A stretch of DNA of 64,000 nucleotides from Desulfurococcales archaeon (GCA_009904015.1 WYEQ01000002.1:62001-126000), one strand, 5' to 3'. Positions 43,267 through 53,541 are shown, counted from the stretch's first letter. Made by a program: numbers and translations. Notes: a model not told the origin generated them from the sequence alone.

Positions 43267-43905
43267 TCACCTAGCCCAGTCAACTGGGGTTACGAACCTA
43301 TATGTATTCACAAGCGCGTTGTACGTTGCCCTCGCGAAGTTATAGGTAGTTCTGGTCTCGCCCAGAGTCTTGCTCCAAACATCCTTTATGCCGGCCATCC
43401 TCAACACGACTTTCGCCACGTCTCCTGCGACTAGCCCTGTCCCCTTCGGCGCTGGGTACAGTGTTATCCTCACGCTACCGCTTTTGCCGCTGACCGTGAA
43501 AGGAACGCTGTGGGGGGTTCCGCACATGCACTCCCAGCTTCCACAGCCTCTTCTCACAGGCGCTATGTTCAGCTTAGCGTTAATGATTGCCTTCTCAATC
43601 GCGAATCTTAGTTGCTTGGCTTTCCCTTTACCAATGCCCACATAGCCGTTCTCGTTTCCAACGATAACTACTACTCTGAACCTGCTCAGTTCGCCTGCAT
43701 CGGTTTGCTTCTGGACAATGCCAACATCGATTATCTCGTGCTTGAGGTCCGGCAATAGGTAATCAACTATCTCTGGCTCTAGGATTGGGACGTTCATAGC
43801 GAATATCTCGTCGATACTGGTGATTTTTCCCTCCTTAACCATCTTTCCTATACGTGTTCGGGGAACCCATTCCTCGAGGTTGGCCTTTGGTGTTGACATG
43901 CTCAT
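43267..43905 (-). CDS. Ribosomal protein uS5
   Basis: 212 aa, with [20 protein letters not shown] and [19 protein letters not shown], the archaeal uS5 signature, and [16 protein letters not shown]. Small subunit decoding fidelity protein. Overlaps uL18 upstream by 4 bp (ATGA). Confidence 0.95.
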   Translation of the reverse strand: MSMSTPKANLEEWVPRTRIGKMVKEGKITSIDEIFAMNVPILEPEIVDYLLPDLKHEIIDVGIVQKQTDAGELSRFRVVVIVGNENGYVGIGKGKAKQLRFAIEKAIINAKLNIAPVRRGCGSWECMCGTPHSVPFTVSGKSGSVRITLYPAPKGTGLVAGDVAKVVLRMAGIKDVWSKTLGETRTTYNFARATYNALVNTYRFVTPVDWAR

Positions 43906-44498
43906 TTACCCGCACCTCCAAGGATATTGTTCTTCACGAACTCAAAGTGAGAGGTAAGCTCCTCTGGGCTAAGACCTCTCTCCAGGAGCTCCGAGAACTG
44001 CCTTTTGTACTTTTCAGGGTTCTCCTCCTTTAATTTCTTAGCATAGCTTGCTATGTGCTCACCTCTTATTCTCTCCTCCGGTGGCAGAACTTCTTCCGAT
44101 ACAGGTATCTTCAAGCCAGCTTCGAGAGCCCCCTTAACCACGGCGTATAGCCTTGATGCCTTTACGCTTCTGTAGACGCCTAGGTCGACTATTGCCTCCT
44201 CTATGCCTTTTTCCTTTGCTCTTAGGCCGATCAGTAAGCCCGTTAAGTACGCGGCCGGTAGGCTCTTGCCGCTTCCCTTCCATCCATACTTCTTCATAAG
44301 CTCGATGCTGTGAGCCGCAACCAGGGTCTCATCTCCCCTTGGGTTGAACTTCACTATTTTTGCCTCAACGTACTTGTTTGTTCTCCTCACAACTAGCCTG
44401 AGCTTACCTGACAATACCATTCTGTATCTCTTGTAGTAGTTTGTTTTACCTTCTCTTCTTCTCCTCCTAGGAACCTTGTATCTAGGTCCTCTGGCCAT
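43902..44498 (-). CDS. Ribosomal protein uL18
   Basis: 198 aa with [20 protein letters not shown] and [16 protein letters not shown]; binds 5S rRNA with uL5. The archaeal C-terminal extension ([15 protein letters not shown]) is present. Its start overlaps the eL19 stop by 1 bp. Confidence 0.94.
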   Translation of the reverse strand: MARGPRYKVPRRRRREGKTNYYKRYRMVLSGKLRLVVRRTNKYVEAKIVKFNPRGDETLVAAHSIELMKKYGWKGSGKSLPAAYLTGLLIGLRAKEKGIEEAIVDLGVYRSVKASRLYAVVKGALEAGLKIPVSEEVLPPEERIRGEHIASYAKKLKEENPEKYKRQFSELLERGLSPEELTSHFEFVKNNILGGAGK

Positions 44499-44959
44499 TA
44501 CGAGCTACCTCCGGTGCTTTTTAATTCTTTTTCTAAGTGAAGCTTCAAGCTGGCAAGGCTGTTGAAGGCGCCTCCCTTAGCAAGCATGTAGTACTTTCTG
44601 TATAGCTTCTTGGATATCATTCCCTTGTCTCTGAGGTACTTCAGGTACGCCCTCAGCTTCCTTATCCTGTTTATCCAGGCTCTCTTTGGGTCCTGCCTAG
44701 CTGAGGCTTTACCCTTTCTCTTGCCCGGCCCCTTTGTCCTCTTTTTCTCTCTTCTCTCCCTCCATCTACCCCTGCTGTTCGATTTTTCTGGGACAACTAC
44801 TATTAGCCCCTTCTCTATGAGCTTTTTAACATCCTCTCTTGTTATCGCTGATTCAACCTCTGATATCTCATCCTCGGTCTTAGCGTTTATCCTGATTCTA
44901 GACTCGCCTACTCCTAGTACCTCCGCGGCCAGCCTCTTCTGAAGCCTGAATCCAACCAT
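44498..44959 (-). CDS. Ribosomal protein eL19
   Basis: Archaeal/eukaryotic-only large-subunit protein: [20 protein letters not shown] and the basic [20 protein letters not shown]. The frame runs back to 44977, but ATG 44959 gives the standard N-terminus MVGFRLQKR and has a GGTG upstream. Confidence 0.93.
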   Translation of the reverse strand: MVGFRLQKRLAAEVLGVGESRIRINAKTEDEISEVESAITREDVKKLIEKGLIVVVPEKSNSRGRWRERREKKRTKGPGKRKGKASARQDPKRAWINRIRKLRAYLKYLRDKGMISKKLYRKYYMLAKGGAFNSLASLKLHLEKELKSTGGSS

Positions 44960-44960
44960 T

Positions 44961-45347
44961 TCACAGCACCTTTGCATTAGCTATCTTGAAGCCTTTTTCG
45001 AAAGCGAGTTTTTCAAGGGCAATTCTTTTTCTCAGACCAACTGTGTGCCCAATATAAACTATGTGCTTGTTTGGGTCAAGGCCCTCGAGGTCCTTCTCAC
45101 TATGAATAACCACTGGTACATAGCCGGATGGGTGTATCCCCCTTATCACTTCCGCGTTCCTGTAGCCAACCTTGACTATTGGTGGGTAGCCCTTCTTCTG
45201 CAACCTCATCTTGTTGTCTCTTCCCTTCGGCTTCCTCCACGCATCTTGGTTCTGGAACTTTGGTAATATATCGTATAGCCTTCTCTTGAATATTGGGTTA
45301 TCTTTTAGTAGCTTTCTTCTAAGGTCAGCTAGCTCTTTGGGACCCAT
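44961..45347 (-). CDS. Ribosomal protein eL32
   Basis: 128 aa: FKRRLYDILPKFQNQDAWRK, then GYRNAEVIRGIHPSGYVPVV and LRKRIALEKLA, all typical of eL32. Absent from bacteria. Overlaps uL6 by 1 bp. Confidence 0.94.
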   Translation of the reverse strand: MGPKELADLRRKLLKDNPIFKRRLYDILPKFQNQDAWRKPKGRDNKMRLQKKGYPPIVKVGYRNAEVIRGIHPSGYVPVVIHSEKDLEGLDPNKHIVYIGHTVGLRKRIALEKLAFEKGFKIANAKVL

Positions 45348-45901
45348 TACTCAGCCACCCCCCTCTCATATATGTATATTCCATCCATGAATACACGCCT
45401 ATCGAACTCGCCTATCTTCGTTGCCAGCTCGATATTAGCTGCTGTTTGACCAACCTTCTCTATGTCTATTCCCTCCACGATTATATCTCTATCAACCACC
45501 TTAACGCTCACGCCCTCCAGGATGTTTGCTCTTCTAGGCGCCTTCTCACCCAGGAAGTTCTTGATTATTACCTGGTTGCCCTTAACCTCTACTGATATTG
45601 GGAAGTGCGAGAAAACGATCTTGAGCTTGTACCTATACCCCTTCGTAACTCCTGTAATCATGTTTCTTATATGAGCGGCGATCGTGCCTACCAAGGCCTT
45701 TTTCCTCCTATCAGCGTTGAATGCCTCCACCACGACTTTGTTTTCATTCTGCCTGATGCTCACGCCCTTGGCGTGGCTGAAGTCTCTTTCAAGCTTTCCC
45801 TTAGGCCCCTCTACAGTCACTCTTAATCCATTCACCGTTACCCTTACTTCCTGGGGAACCTCAACCTCAGCAACGTAGTACGGATCCTTCAACTGCATCA
45901 C
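45347..45901 (-). CDS. Ribosomal protein uL6
   Basis: 184 aa in two repeated domains: VTVNGLRVTVEGPKGKLERD and the second copy ISVEVKGNQVIIKNFLGEKA. Binds 23S rRNA near the factor site. The start is the first of two ATGs. Confidence 0.94.
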   Translation of the reverse strand: MMQLKDPYYVAEVEVPQEVRVTVNGLRVTVEGPKGKLERDFSHAKGVSIRQNENKVVVEAFNADRRKKALVGTIAAHIRNMITGVTKGYRYKLKIVFSHFPISVEVKGNQVIIKNFLGEKAPRRANILEGVSVKVVDRDIIVEGIDIEKVGQTAANIELATKIGEFDRRVFMDGIYIYERGVAE

Positions 45902-45907
45902 CCCTTC

Positions 45908-46309
45908 TTAGTAGACGTAGGCTAGTAGTACTCCACCAGTGTTCTTGCTGAGAGCCTCTTTGTGGCTCATTACTCCCTGCGGAGTGGATATTATCAGTAT
46001 TCCTATCTCCCTTGATGGAAGGAACTTCCTGAGCCATGGCGGCATGTTGATGAGGTCCTTCACCTTCACGCTGTACCTCGGCTTTATGACTCCGGCCTTG
46101 TTTATTCTTCCGAGGAGCTGCACTCTAATCTTTCCCTGGCGCCCATCATCTATGTACTCGAGCTCGCCTATGTAGCCTTCGCGCTGCATAACCCTCAGCA
46201 CCTCTATTATGAGCTTTGAGGCAGGCATTATGATTACTTCCTTCTTAGCCCTCATCTCAGCGTTTGTTATTGATACCATAGCGTTAGCCAGCGTGTCCAG
46301 CATGACCAT
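45908..46309 (-). CDS. Ribosomal protein uS8
   Basis: 133 aa: [20 protein letters not shown] at the start and [17 protein letters not shown] with GGVLLAYVY at the end, as in archaeal uS8. GGTGAT precedes the ATG, overlapping the end of uS14. Confidence 0.94.
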   Translation of the reverse strand: MVMLDTLANAMVSITNAEMRAKKEVIIMPASKLIIEVLRVMQREGYIGELEYIDDGRQGKIRVQLLGRINKAGVIKPRYSVKVKDLINMPPWLRKFLPSREIGILIISTPQGVMSHKEALSKNTGGVLLAYVY

Positions 46310-46315
46310 GACTTA

Positions 46316-46480
46316 TCACCAGTATTTCCTGAAGCCCAGTTGAGGGGCAAGCTCCCTGAAGCACTGCCTGCATAGATAGATGCCGTATCTTCTCACAACA
46401 CCATCGTGTGTGCCGCATCTCCTGCATCTAACTGCTCCTCTACCGAACCTTACCTCGTTGGGCTTCCTATACTTACCCAT
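46316..46480 (-). CDS. Ribosomal protein uS14 (zinc type, 54 aa)
   Basis: A short gene starting with ATG at 46478-46480 and ending with TGA at 46316-46318. The product begins [13 protein letters not shown] and has the zinc motif CRRC ... CRQC with the ending [12 protein letters not shown], the standard archaeal uS14. It fills the gap between uL5 and uS8 as expected from operon order. Confidence 0.93.
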   Translation of the reverse strand: MGKYRKPNEVRFGRGAVRCRRCGTHDGVVRRYGIYLCRQCFRELAPQLGFRKYW

Positions 46481-46491
46481 AACTTTCACCT

Positions 46492-47064
46492 CTAGACTAT
46501 TTTCACCCCGAACTCCTTAACGAGAAAAGCAATGGCATCCCACTTGTTGACCCTGTGTCTACGGGGGATCCTCCCTTTCTTAACCCTCCTCCTAGCAACC
46601 CTGTATCCAGGCCTCTCAATGGTTATGCATACATCCATCCCGAATATGCCTATATCCGGGTCGTACTTTACGCCGGGTATGCTGATGTGCTCCGGTATCC
46701 CGAAGCTAACGTTTCCGTAGTCATCAAAGCTTGATAGCTTGATTCTGTAGCCAACAGCCTCAAGGGCTCTCCTGAGGAAAGCCACAGCCTTGTCCTTCCT
46801 CAGAGTCACAGCCACCGCGATGCTCTCCCCCTTCTTTATTCCGAACTCCCTTATCGTTTTCTTGGCTCTCCTGAAGCTGGGTGTCTGCCCAGTTATCTCC
46901 TCGAGGGCCTTGGCTATCCTCTGCAGCCTCTCACCGCTGGCTCCCAGGGCAACGTTGACCGTTACCTTAGCTAGCCTGGGCTTAAGCATTGGGTTACTAC
47001 TCCATCTTGCTACCGCTTCCTCGATTTTTCTCTGAACGTCAATCCCCGTTGTGGCTACCGCCAT
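46492..47064 (-). CDS. Ribosomal protein uL5
   Basis: About 190 aa: [40 protein letters not shown] and [19 protein letters not shown]. Binds 5S rRNA and P-site tRNA. ATG 47064 is chosen because GGTGAT lies upstream; the frame also opens at 47073. Confidence 0.93.
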   Translation of the reverse strand: MAVATTGIDVQRKIEEAVARWSSNPMLKPRLAKVTVNVALGASGERLQRIAKALEEITGQTPSFRRAKKTIREFGIKKGESIAVAVTLRKDKAVAFLRRALEAVGYRIKLSSFDDYGNVSFGIPEHISIPGVKYDPDIGIFGMDVCITIERPGYRVARRRVKKGRIPRRHRVNKWDAIAFLVKEFGVKIV

Positions 47065-47069
47065 TGATA

Positions 47070-47816
47070 TCACCCTAGCTTCACGACTGGGTTGTCCCTT
47101 CCAATGACGTATGCATAGTCCAGGCTTGTCTGGATGAGGCTTCCATCAGCTCCCTTGAGAGTAATTATGCTCCTGTACCTCTTCATGCCTTTAACGATGC
47201 TTACAACCTTTCCGTGCTTGCCAACGTTGCTACCGCCTGATATAACGGCGTAGTTGCCCTCCCTCAGCGGTATGTAGTCCACTATTCTCCTGCCCGGAAT
47301 CTCTACTATAACTGTGCCCAGCGTGTCGTATACATCCTCAGCCGGGTTCCTTGGGTCGCTTACCCTCACGATGATGTTGGAGCCATCGCTTAGGTTTAGC
47401 TGGATGTGGCCTCCCTTAACCGTTGTCTTATTCTCTATTCTAAGCGGCTTAAGCCTAGCTTCCTCCGGGCTTATCTCGACTAGCTTCATGAAGAAGGTGT
47501 TATCGGGAACAACCCTGTAGTACTTGTTGACTGGTACCAGCCTGATAACATCGAAGAGGCCCACCGGGTACTTGTAGTTTCTCCTAACTCTTCCATCAAC
47601 CTCTATTAGGCCCTTAGCGATTATTTTTCTTGCCTCCCTAAGCGTTGTCGCGTACCTCATCATATCTCTTATCAATATTGCTAGTGGTATGCTGGCCTCT
47701 ATTGGATGGGGGCCTGGAGATGGCTTTACTGTCCAGAACCTCTCCTTCACCGGTATGGGCCAGAACTCCGGTGCCACGAGGCTTCTTAGATGTTTGCTTC
47801 CGCCTAGCTTACCCAC
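47070..47816 (-). CDS. Ribosomal protein eS4
   Basis: 248 aa: [20 protein letters not shown], the S4-like RNA-binding part ([20 protein letters not shown]), and a KOW segment ([12 protein letters not shown]). An archaeal/eukaryotic protein at its normal place between uL24 and uL5. The start is GTG. Confidence 0.94.
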   Translation of the reverse strand: MGKLGGSKHLRSLVAPEFWPIPVKERFWTVKPSPGPHPIEASIPLAILIRDMMRYATTLREARKIIAKGLIEVDGRVRRNYKYPVGLFDVIRLVPVNKYYRVVPDNTFFMKLVEISPEEARLKPLRIENKTTVKGGHIQLNLSDGSNIIVRVSDPRNPAEDVYDTLGTVIVEIPGRRIVDYIPLREGNYAVISGGSNVGKHGKVVSIVKGMKRYRSIITLKGADGSLIQTSLDYAYVIGRDNPVVKLG

Positions 47817-48202
47817 TCCTGCTCACCACCTGTTTTTTTCTTTTTCTCGATTAACTCCTTTCTCTTCTGGTCGGATAAATCAAGCTCTATTATCATCACC
47901 TTGCTTGGGTGAATAGGGACGAAAACAGGGGTTCCATCCATTCTCTGTCTTGTGACCCCTTCAACGTATATGCGCATTTTTCTCAGGTCAACACGTGTTA
48001 CCTTACCCTCAACTCCCGTGAACTCGCCTCTCATAATCCTCACCTTGTCGCCTTTCCTTACGGGGAGCCTCTTAACGCCGTATTTCTCAACCAACTCGTC
48101 GCTTAGTGGCGCTGTCATGAACTTTCTTCTAATATGAAGGGGTGCTTGGAACATTGCTTTTCTTTGTTTGGAGGGTTTCTTTGATTTAGTAAGGGTTGTC
48201 AT
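47804..48202 (-). CDS. Ribosomal protein uL24
   Basis: About 132 aa: [20 protein letters not shown] and the KOW motif [23 protein letters not shown] 48202 follows a GAGGTG by 8 nt and is preferred to GTG 48211. Overlaps eS4 by 13 bp. Confidence 0.93.
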   Translation of the reverse strand: MTTLTKSKKPSKQRKAMFQAPLHIRRKFMTAPLSDELVEKYGVKRLPVRKGDKVRIMRGEFTGVEGKVTRVDLRKMRIYVEGVTRQRMDGTPVFVPIHPSKVMIIELDLSDQKRKELIEKKKKTGGEQEWVS

Positions 48203-48212
48203 GTGTTTCACC

Positions 48213-48635
48213 TCAAATGATTATTGATGCTAGGTTAGCCACCTTTGGCCACTTCTCAGCCGCCTCTCTCGCGACTGGGCCTCTAATCTCAGTTCCTTTA
48301 AGGGAGCCGTCCGGCGTGACTATTACTCCAGCGTTGTCCTCGAAGAATATCCACGTGCCATCCTTTCTTCTGTAAGGCTTCCTCTGCCTAATGATAACCG
48401 CGTAGAATATTTGCTTACGGACCTGCGGCGTGCCCTTCTTAACCGAGACCACCACGAGGTCGCCGACGCCGGCCTTTGGAAGCCTTCTCAGCCTGCCCTT
48501 GTAGCCCGGGACACCTATCACCATAGCTATCTTTGCACCGCTGTTATCAGCAATAACGAGCCTTGTGCCTACCTGTATCCCGGCCGACACTCTGGTTCGA
48601 CTGTATGCCAACCCCTTCTTCTCCTTCTTAGCCAA
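48213..48635 (-). CDS. Ribosomal protein uL14
   Basis: 140 aa: [40 protein letters not shown] and [20 protein letters not shown] match archaeal uL14, which contacts the small subunit at bridge B8. Overlaps the uS17 stop by 8 bp. Confidence 0.94.
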   Translation of the reverse strand: MAKKEKKGLAYSRTRVSAGIQVGTRLVIADNSGAKIAMVIGVPGYKGRLRRLPKAGVGDLVVVSVKKGTPQVRKQIFYAVIIRQRKPYRRKDGTWIFFEDNAGVIVTPDGSLKGTEIRGPVAREAAEKWPKVANLASIII

Positions 48636-48984
48636 CGCTTACTCCCTCCTTCTTAGCTATTACAACGAACTTAACAGTCTTTGATATAGGCCTCGTCTCG
48701 CCTATCACAACGGCGTCGCCCTGCTTAGCGTTTATGCATGGCGGGTTGTGAGCGTGAATTAAGCTTTTCCTCCACTCATACCTCCTGTACTTCCTATCAT
48801 AGAACAGATAATCTCTTCTCACAACGACTGTTTTCTCCATCTTATCTGATACGACTAAGCCCTCGATGATCTGGCCTCTAACCTTTATTGTCCCATGGAA
48901 TGGGCAGTTAGGGTCATTGCACTTCTCCTTTGGAGGCGCGATGCCAGGTATCCCTATGTTCTTTACCTCCTTCTTAGCAGGCAT
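48628..48984 (-). CDS. Ribosomal protein uS17
   Basis: 118 aa: [40 protein letters not shown] and [12 protein letters not shown] match archaeal uS17, an early-binding 16S rRNA protein. Confidence 0.94.
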   Translation of the reverse strand: MPAKKEVKNIGIPGIAPPKEKCNDPNCPFHGTIKVRGQIIEGLVVSDKMEKTVVVRRDYLFYDRKYRRYEWRKSLIHAHNPPCINAKQGDAVVIGETRPISKTVKFVVIAKKEGVSVG

Positions 48985-48995
48985 GATTCACACCT

Positions 48996-49262
48996 CTATT
49001 TCCTCTCATACATTCTTCCCTTAATCATCCAGCTCTCTATTCTCCTACGACCTTTATTAGTTTCAACCTCAAGGACTAGGCCGTCCTTGAGGAGGACCTT
49101 AACCCCGCGGGGTGTCCTGAGGGCGATGGTCCTCAGCGTCTCGCCACATAACTCGCCCTCAAGATCCCGCAGGGAGGGATTAATCGCCCATACCACCCTA
49201 GCCCTCCGGCCAATCAGGTCGGAGGGCCTGGGCGATTTTGAAAAAGGTTTTTTCTTGGGCAT
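48996..49262 (-). CDS. RNase P protein component 1 (Rpp29/Pop4)
   Basis: An 88-aa Sm-like protein: DLIGRRARVVWAINPSLRDL, GELCGETLRTIALRTPRG and LEVETNKGRRRIESWMIKGR. Archaeal rnp1 sits between uL29 and uS17 in most genomes, as here. It supports tRNA 5' end processing by RNase P. Confidence 0.9.
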   Translation of the reverse strand: MPKKKPFSKSPRPSDLIGRRARVVWAINPSLRDLEGELCGETLRTIALRTPRGVKVLLKDGLVLEVETNKGRRRIESWMIKGRMYERK

Positions 49263-49276
49263 TTATAAATATTCCT

Positions 49277-49492
49277 TTACTTCTTGGTGCTCTGTGCTTT
49301 TAGTTGCTCTTCTCTCTCTATGGTGAGGATCCTCGCTATTGTTTTTCTTATTGATCTTATCTTGCCGGGGTTCTCGACTGTTCCTATTCTGGCCTTCATT
49401 CTCAGCTTCATTAACTCGTCTCTAAGCTCCCTGAGCTTTTCCAGCCTTTCCTCCCTGGTCATTTTTCTCAGGTCTTTTAGCTTGATGCCCAT
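49277..49492 (-). CDS. Ribosomal protein uL29
   Basis: 71 aa, two-helix protein: LRKMTREERLEKLRELRDEL and PGKIRSIRKTIARILTIERE. It lies at the polypeptide exit tunnel. Overlaps uS3 by 1 bp. Confidence 0.93.
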   Translation of the reverse strand: MGIKLKDLRKMTREERLEKLRELRDELMKLRMKARIGTVENPGKIRSIRKTIARILTIEREEQLKAQSTKK

Positions 49493-50205
49493 TACTCTTC
49501 ACCCTCGCCTTCTGTTTCCTCTGTCTCCGCCTCCACAACTGTCTCCTCTTGTGCCTCTGTCTGCTCCGCTCTCTCTTCTTTTGGTAGTGGCTGCAAGCCT
49601 ACTTTCTCTGGTGGTATAATCTCTATTGAGTCAACGGTTCTCTCCGGCTTAACTATTAGCACCTTTATACCGTAGATTCCTGGCTTCAGTAGAGCATGGG
49701 CAACTGCCTTATCAACTATGTATGAGGCCTGATAACCGGTCTTGTAGACCTTGCCTGCCCTGAACTTCTCGTGCCTGGCTCTCTCGCTCGTTATTTTTCC
49801 ACTGATAACTATCTCCGCTCCGACAGCGCCTGCATCCATTATTCTCTTGAGAGCAGCGAAGGCCGCTCTCCTGAAGTGGTAGCCCTTCTCGAGGGCCTGA
49901 GCAAGCCTGAAGGCAACTATCCTGGCGTTAAGGTCCGGGTTCTCAACAGGCATAACTGTTATCTGCGGGTTCTCCAGCTTGAAGAACGTCTCCAGTATCT
50001 GTGATAAGCTCTTTATTGTTTGCCCCCTCCTACCGATGAAGAACGCCGGCCTCTCAGCATATATGACAACCCTGTTTCCAAGAGGAGTTCTGTAAACCTC
50101 TACTCCAGCGTAGCCAGCCCTGCTGAAGTGCTTGGCTAGATACTCATCTATCTTTGCGACAAGCATGTTTCTCTCAATGAACATCCTGCTTACGTTGACC
50201 ATCAA
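49492..50205 (-). CDS. Ribosomal protein uS3
   Basis: 237 aa with the KH domain (VVIYAERPAFFIGRRGQTIK) and the C-terminal domain (VGAEIVISGKITSERARHEK). The last ~40 residues are very acidic (Glu/Thr repeats). Four bp downstream of uL22. Confidence 0.95.
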   Translation of the reverse strand: MMVNVSRMFIERNMLVAKIDEYLAKHFSRAGYAGVEVYRTPLGNRVVIYAERPAFFIGRRGQTIKSLSQILETFFKLENPQITVMPVENPDLNARIVAFRLAQALEKGYHFRRAAFAALKRIMDAGAVGAEIVISGKITSERARHEKFRAGKVYKTGYQASYIVDKAVAHALLKPGIYGIKVLIVKPERTVDSIEIIPPEKVGLQPLPKEERAEQTEAQEETVVEAETEETEGEGEE

Positions 50206-50208
50206 GGC

Positions 50209-50682
50209 TCACCTCTCAGCCGCTATTGCCTCAACGTTCGAGAATCTCTTGAACTTCCTGGTAGCTCTGCCGAAAGCCCTGGGCATATACCTCCTAAGAG
50301 TGTAGCTCTTGTGAACACCGACGTGTATAATCCTGAGCTTCTCCGCTTCCAGCCCTTTCCCCTCAGCGTTTGCCTCCAAGTTCTGTATTAGCTTCAGCAG
50401 GTACTTCGCCGCTTTTCTAGGGTACCTAGCCTGTGGGACGCCCCACCTATCAGCCGTCTTAGCGTGATGGGGGATCTTCTTCCTGTACGTCCAGTGCGGG
50501 ACGGGCTCCTCTCCCTTAATGACGCCCTCCAAGTACTTCTTAGCCTCCTCGAGCGTCATCCCCTTTATAGCTCTAGCTATGTTGACCAGCTTTTTGTAAG
50601 ACACTGGAATGTCTCTTATAACCGCTCTAGCCACGCTCTCCGGCTTCTCAACCTGGAAGCTGTATCTCCAAGCCTTGACCAT
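50209..50682 (-). CDS. Ribosomal protein uL22
   Basis: About 157 aa: IPVSYKKLVNIARAIKGMTL, GRATRKFKRFSNVEA and HVGVHKSYTLRRYMPRAFGR, the archaeal form. ATG 50682 is preferred to 50691 because GGTGAT precedes it. Confidence 0.93.
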   Translation of the reverse strand: MVKAWRYSFQVEKPESVARAVIRDIPVSYKKLVNIARAIKGMTLEEAKKYLEGVIKGEEPVPHWTYRKKIPHHAKTADRWGVPQARYPRKAAKYLLKLIQNLEANAEGKGLEAEKLRIIHVGVHKSYTLRRYMPRAFGRATRKFKRFSNVEAIAAER

Positions 50683-50692
50683 GAGGATCACC

Positions 50693-51112
50693 TTACTTCA
50701 TGGCTACGAACATTGAGCTTCTCGTTGCCTTGAGGCCCGGCTCACCGTGCTTAACGGTCTTCGTGGTTGGGCTGAACTCGCCTAGCCTTTTCCCTATCAT
50801 CTCTGGCGTTATTCTCACGGGTATGAACTCTTTTCCGTTGTAAACAGCTATTGTCAAACCGAACATCTCTGGCAGAATAATCATGTCTCTAACGTGTGTT
50901 TTTATTACCTTCTTCCCCTTCTTCTTGGCTTCTCTTATTTTCTTTAGAAGCTTGACTTGCTCGGGCGTGAAGCCTCTCCTAAGCGACCTTCTTTGCCTTA
51001 CTGGCAGTAGCTCCGCTAGCTCATCCATGGATATGTCCAGCAACTCCTCTATGCTTTTTCCTCTGTACTTGAACTTCCTCCACTCAACAGGTATTTCCTC
51101 TATCCCGCTCAA
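50693..51112 (-). CDS. Ribosomal protein uS19 (first gene of the operon)
   Basis: 139 aa: [40 protein letters not shown] and [20 protein letters not shown]. In many archaea uL3, uL4, uL23 and uL2 precede it; here the operon begins with uS19, with its own promoter and a different gene pair upstream, so the S10 block is split. Confidence 0.95.
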   Translation of the reverse strand: MSGIEEIPVEWRKFKYRGKSIEELLDISMDELAELLPVRQRRSLRRGFTPEQVKLLKKIREAKKKGKKVIKTHVRDMIILPEMFGLTIAVYNGKEFIPVRITPEMIGKRLGEFSPTTKTVKHGEPGLKATRSSMFVAMK

Positions 51113-51159
51113 CTTATAGCACCAGTTGAAACCACTTCTCCCTAAAGGATTGAGCTTAA

Positions 51160-51172
51160 AGGATTTTTAAGT
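51160..51172 (-). promoter_or_regulatory. TATA box of the uS19-led ribosomal operon
   Basis: On the minus strand CTTAAAAAT lies about 50 bp before the uS19 ATG. With normal spacing, transcription starts near 51138 and leaves a leader of about 25 nt. It is the only good promoter-like site between the VWA gene stop and uS19. Confidence 0.45.
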
Positions 51173-51279
51173 TTACTACTCGCTGACTGCTCCACGACCT
51201 GGGCAAGGCTTTTGGCTGTGTACTGGCCAGAAACAGGTCGATGGGGACCTAGGAGACCAATTATACAAATTATGTAAAA

Positions 51280-52491
51280 CTAACCGAAAGAAATGGTCGT
51301 TATGTCTCCCCTAAGCGTTGTTCCCAGGACGCGCGAGGCCTCCTTCGTAGTGTAGATAATTATCCTGTAGCCGCCTTTTCCCAGGTCCTCTATCAGCTTA
51401 AGGGGGGAGTGATCCTTTATTGTTTGCTGTAGGTCACTTATCAGCACGAGGGTTGAGCCTGGCTTTGCCAGTCTTCTCGCTTGCCTAAGAGCCATGGTTA
51501 TGTTTGTGTAGCCGTGGAAACTGAGATCGAGGATTTGGTCGAGTAAGTAAAGCCTGCTCTTCCAGCTTGAGATTGAGGTGACTTTTACTTCGTCGGAGAA
51601 GAGAACGAGGTGGCTGGCCTTGTTGAGATAGGCTGATGCTATCTCCACTATTTTGTCGGCGTGCTTCCTCATGCTATCGCTTCTATCAATGATGAGCACT
51701 ATGTTCGCTGTCTTCCTCCTTCTCCTATACGCTACTTCCCCTATCTTGCCTCTTGACTTCAAAATCAGTGTTCTCCTTATATCAATCCTCTCTCTCTGGT
51801 AGGTCTTCTCCCACTTTCCCCCCTTGACCCTTAGCCTCCTCCCCCCAGAAAGCTTTGCCAGCATGCTTGCTATTTGCTCGGCAACTCTTCTCTTCCTCTT
51901 AGAGGAGAGATGCCTCATGGCCAGAATAGCTGTCTCCCCCTCCATCAAGGCGATTCTGGCGAGAGCACTGTAGTCTCTCGGATTAAGCGCGAACCTGGCA
52001 ATAAGCTTCTCGAGAGCGATTTCTCCCCCAACCCTGTACTCCTTAACCTCACTCCTCGTATCAATGCGTAGCTCATCCCTAATCATGTCTAGGTAGCCTT
52101 GGTTCTCGGTCTCAAGGTACCTCTTAAGCATCTCGAGGCACCTCCTGCTCCTCAATGAGGATCCCCCCATTGCTCTCGACTTCTCCTGCTTTTTCTCCGC
52201 TTTGCCTTTCTTTTTGCTGGGAGCCTCCTCCCCCCTCTCGACTGACTCGCCCACAGTGCTCCTAAGCACATCGTCAAGTATAGCTTTCTCGTAATCCCTC
52301 TTCACGAAAACAGCGTCGATGATTCTGGATAAGGGATAGTAGTTATAGCCTGATAGCAGAATAGCTGCTTTGTATAGCCTAAGCGCCGTCTCAATCTCCA
52401 TTGTGCCAACCTTAACGCCCCTCTCCCTCAGCCTGTTAGCTATGGATACAAGCCTCCTCGTGATATCTGATTGACTGCTCACGGGCATCAC
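51280..52491 (-). CDS. VWA-domain protein (CoxE/MoxR-partner type)
   Basis: A 403-aa protein whose C-terminal ~190 residues form a von Willebrand A domain. IVLIIDRSDSM-type MIDAS (here VLIIDRSDSMRKHAD, DxSxS with Ser spacing kept), HLVLFSDEV, and LVLISDLQQT with the third metal-site Asp. The N-terminal part is helical and basic, with a Lys-rich stretch (KKKGKAEKKQEKSRA). Such proteins pair with MoxR AAA ATPases to load metals or remodel complexes; the MoxR gene overlaps by 4 bp upstream. Confidence 0.85.
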   Translation of the reverse strand: MMPVSSQSDITRRLVSIANRLRERGVKVGTMEIETALRLYKAAILLSGYNYYPLSRIIDAVFVKRDYEKAILDDVLRSTVGESVERGEEAPSKKKGKAEKKQEKSRAMGGSSLRSRRCLEMLKRYLETENQGYLDMIRDELRIDTRSEVKEYRVGGEIALEKLIARFALNPRDYSALARIALMEGETAILAMRHLSSKRKRRVAEQIASMLAKLSGGRRLRVKGGKWEKTYQRERIDIRRTLILKSRGKIGEVAYRRRRKTANIVLIIDRSDSMRKHADKIVEIASAYLNKASHLVLFSDEVKVTSISSWKSRLYLLDQILDLSFHGYTNITMALRQARRLAKPGSTLVLISDLQQTIKDHSPLKLIEDLGKGGYRIIIYTTKEASRVLGTTLRGDITTISFG

Positions 52492-53438
52492 CTTATCATT
52501 GATTCAACTATGTCCAGCACGCTCTCCTCGTCCTCAACCCTCTTGACGAGAACAGCCTTGGCTGCCTCGAGGACATCTGAGACATCAACTCTCGTTTTCC
52601 CCTTAAGCGAGGCAATCCTGGATGAAACCTCCATCCACCTAACCGTATCGGAGACCCCCGGCTTGTACAGTAAATCCTCCTTTCTAAGCCGGGAGACTAC
52701 CTCAACGCTCAGACTCATTATCTCCTCGGGGACCTTGACGTCTAGATGGGACAGCCTTAGCCTTAGAATCTCCAGCTCCCTCTCGGGGTCAGGGTAGCTA
52801 AACTTAATTCTAACAACTCTTCTCAGAAAAGCATCGCTGAGCTCCGATTGAGCTAGGTCCTCAGGGTTGCTTGTGAATATGAACTGAAACCCGACGCCGC
52901 TGGCCCTGAAAGTCATCCTCAGCTCAGGAACAATGATTCTCCTCTTGTCAATGATGTCGAGAAGTAGGTTCTGAAACTCCTCGTTGCTCCTCCTAATTTC
53001 ATCAATTAGGACCCCTGTATCCATTATCATCGCGGCTAAGAGTGGCTTTGGGAGAAAGCTCTTCTCGTTAAACCCGTACTTGTAAGCCTTGAGGGGATGG
53101 AAATCACCTATAACCCTGTACTCATCGTAGTTCTCGCTGCATGGAAGAACAAACGCCTCTCTGCCGGACCAGAGGGTCAGGAGGGCTTCCCCTATCTCCG
53201 TCTTACCCGTGCCCGGAGGCCCCTCAAAAAGAACAGGTCTCCCGTCAAGAAAAGCCGCGTAGACAAGAATTATTAAGTTTACATCGACTAGTAGCTTGTA
53301 CTTCTCCTTCAAAACTCTGTGCGCTGCCTCCGGGTTCCTCACCGGCTGCACCGGAGGGTGAGCCTCAGCGTAGATACCCCAGACTTTCTCCACTATGGAT
53401 TCATAAGACTTTCTGTAACTCTCCTCCGACATTTTCAC
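52488..53438 (-). CDS. MoxR-family AAA+ ATPase
   Basis: A 316-aa AAA+ ATPase: Walker A FEGPPGTGKTEIGEALL (about 74-90), Walker B VLIDEIRRSNEEFQNLLLDI (about 136-155), sensor 1 FIFTSNPEDLAQSELS, and the arginine-finger region DAFLRRVVRIKF. MoxR enzymes act as chaperones with VWA partners, here the overlapping downstream gene. The substrate is not evident from the neighbours. Confidence 0.9.
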   Translation of the reverse strand: MKMSEESYRKSYESIVEKVWGIYAEAHPPVQPVRNPEAAHRVLKEKYKLLVDVNLIILVYAAFLDGRPVLFEGPPGTGKTEIGEALLTLWSGREAFVLPCSENYDEYRVIGDFHPLKAYKYGFNEKSFLPKPLLAAMIMDTGVLIDEIRRSNEEFQNLLLDIIDKRRIIVPELRMTFRASGVGFQFIFTSNPEDLAQSELSDAFLRRVVRIKFSYPDPERELEILRLRLSHLDVKVPEEIMSLSVEVVSRLRKEDLLYKPGVSDTVRWMEVSSRIASLKGKTRVDVSDVLEAAKAVLVKRVEDEESVLDIVESMIR

Positions 53439-53541
53439 AGCTCCTAAACCCTGCTTTGATAATCAAACCACAATCTCGTTAAGCTAAAAGACCCATCATT
53501 TAAGCTAAAACTCTCCTCGCTCAAAATAAACTTAATTCAAA

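Noticed and set aside
42328-49619. Long plus-strand frames across the ribosomal operon
   Set aside because: They lie fully inside conserved ribosomal protein genes on the other strand and are shadows of their codon bias.
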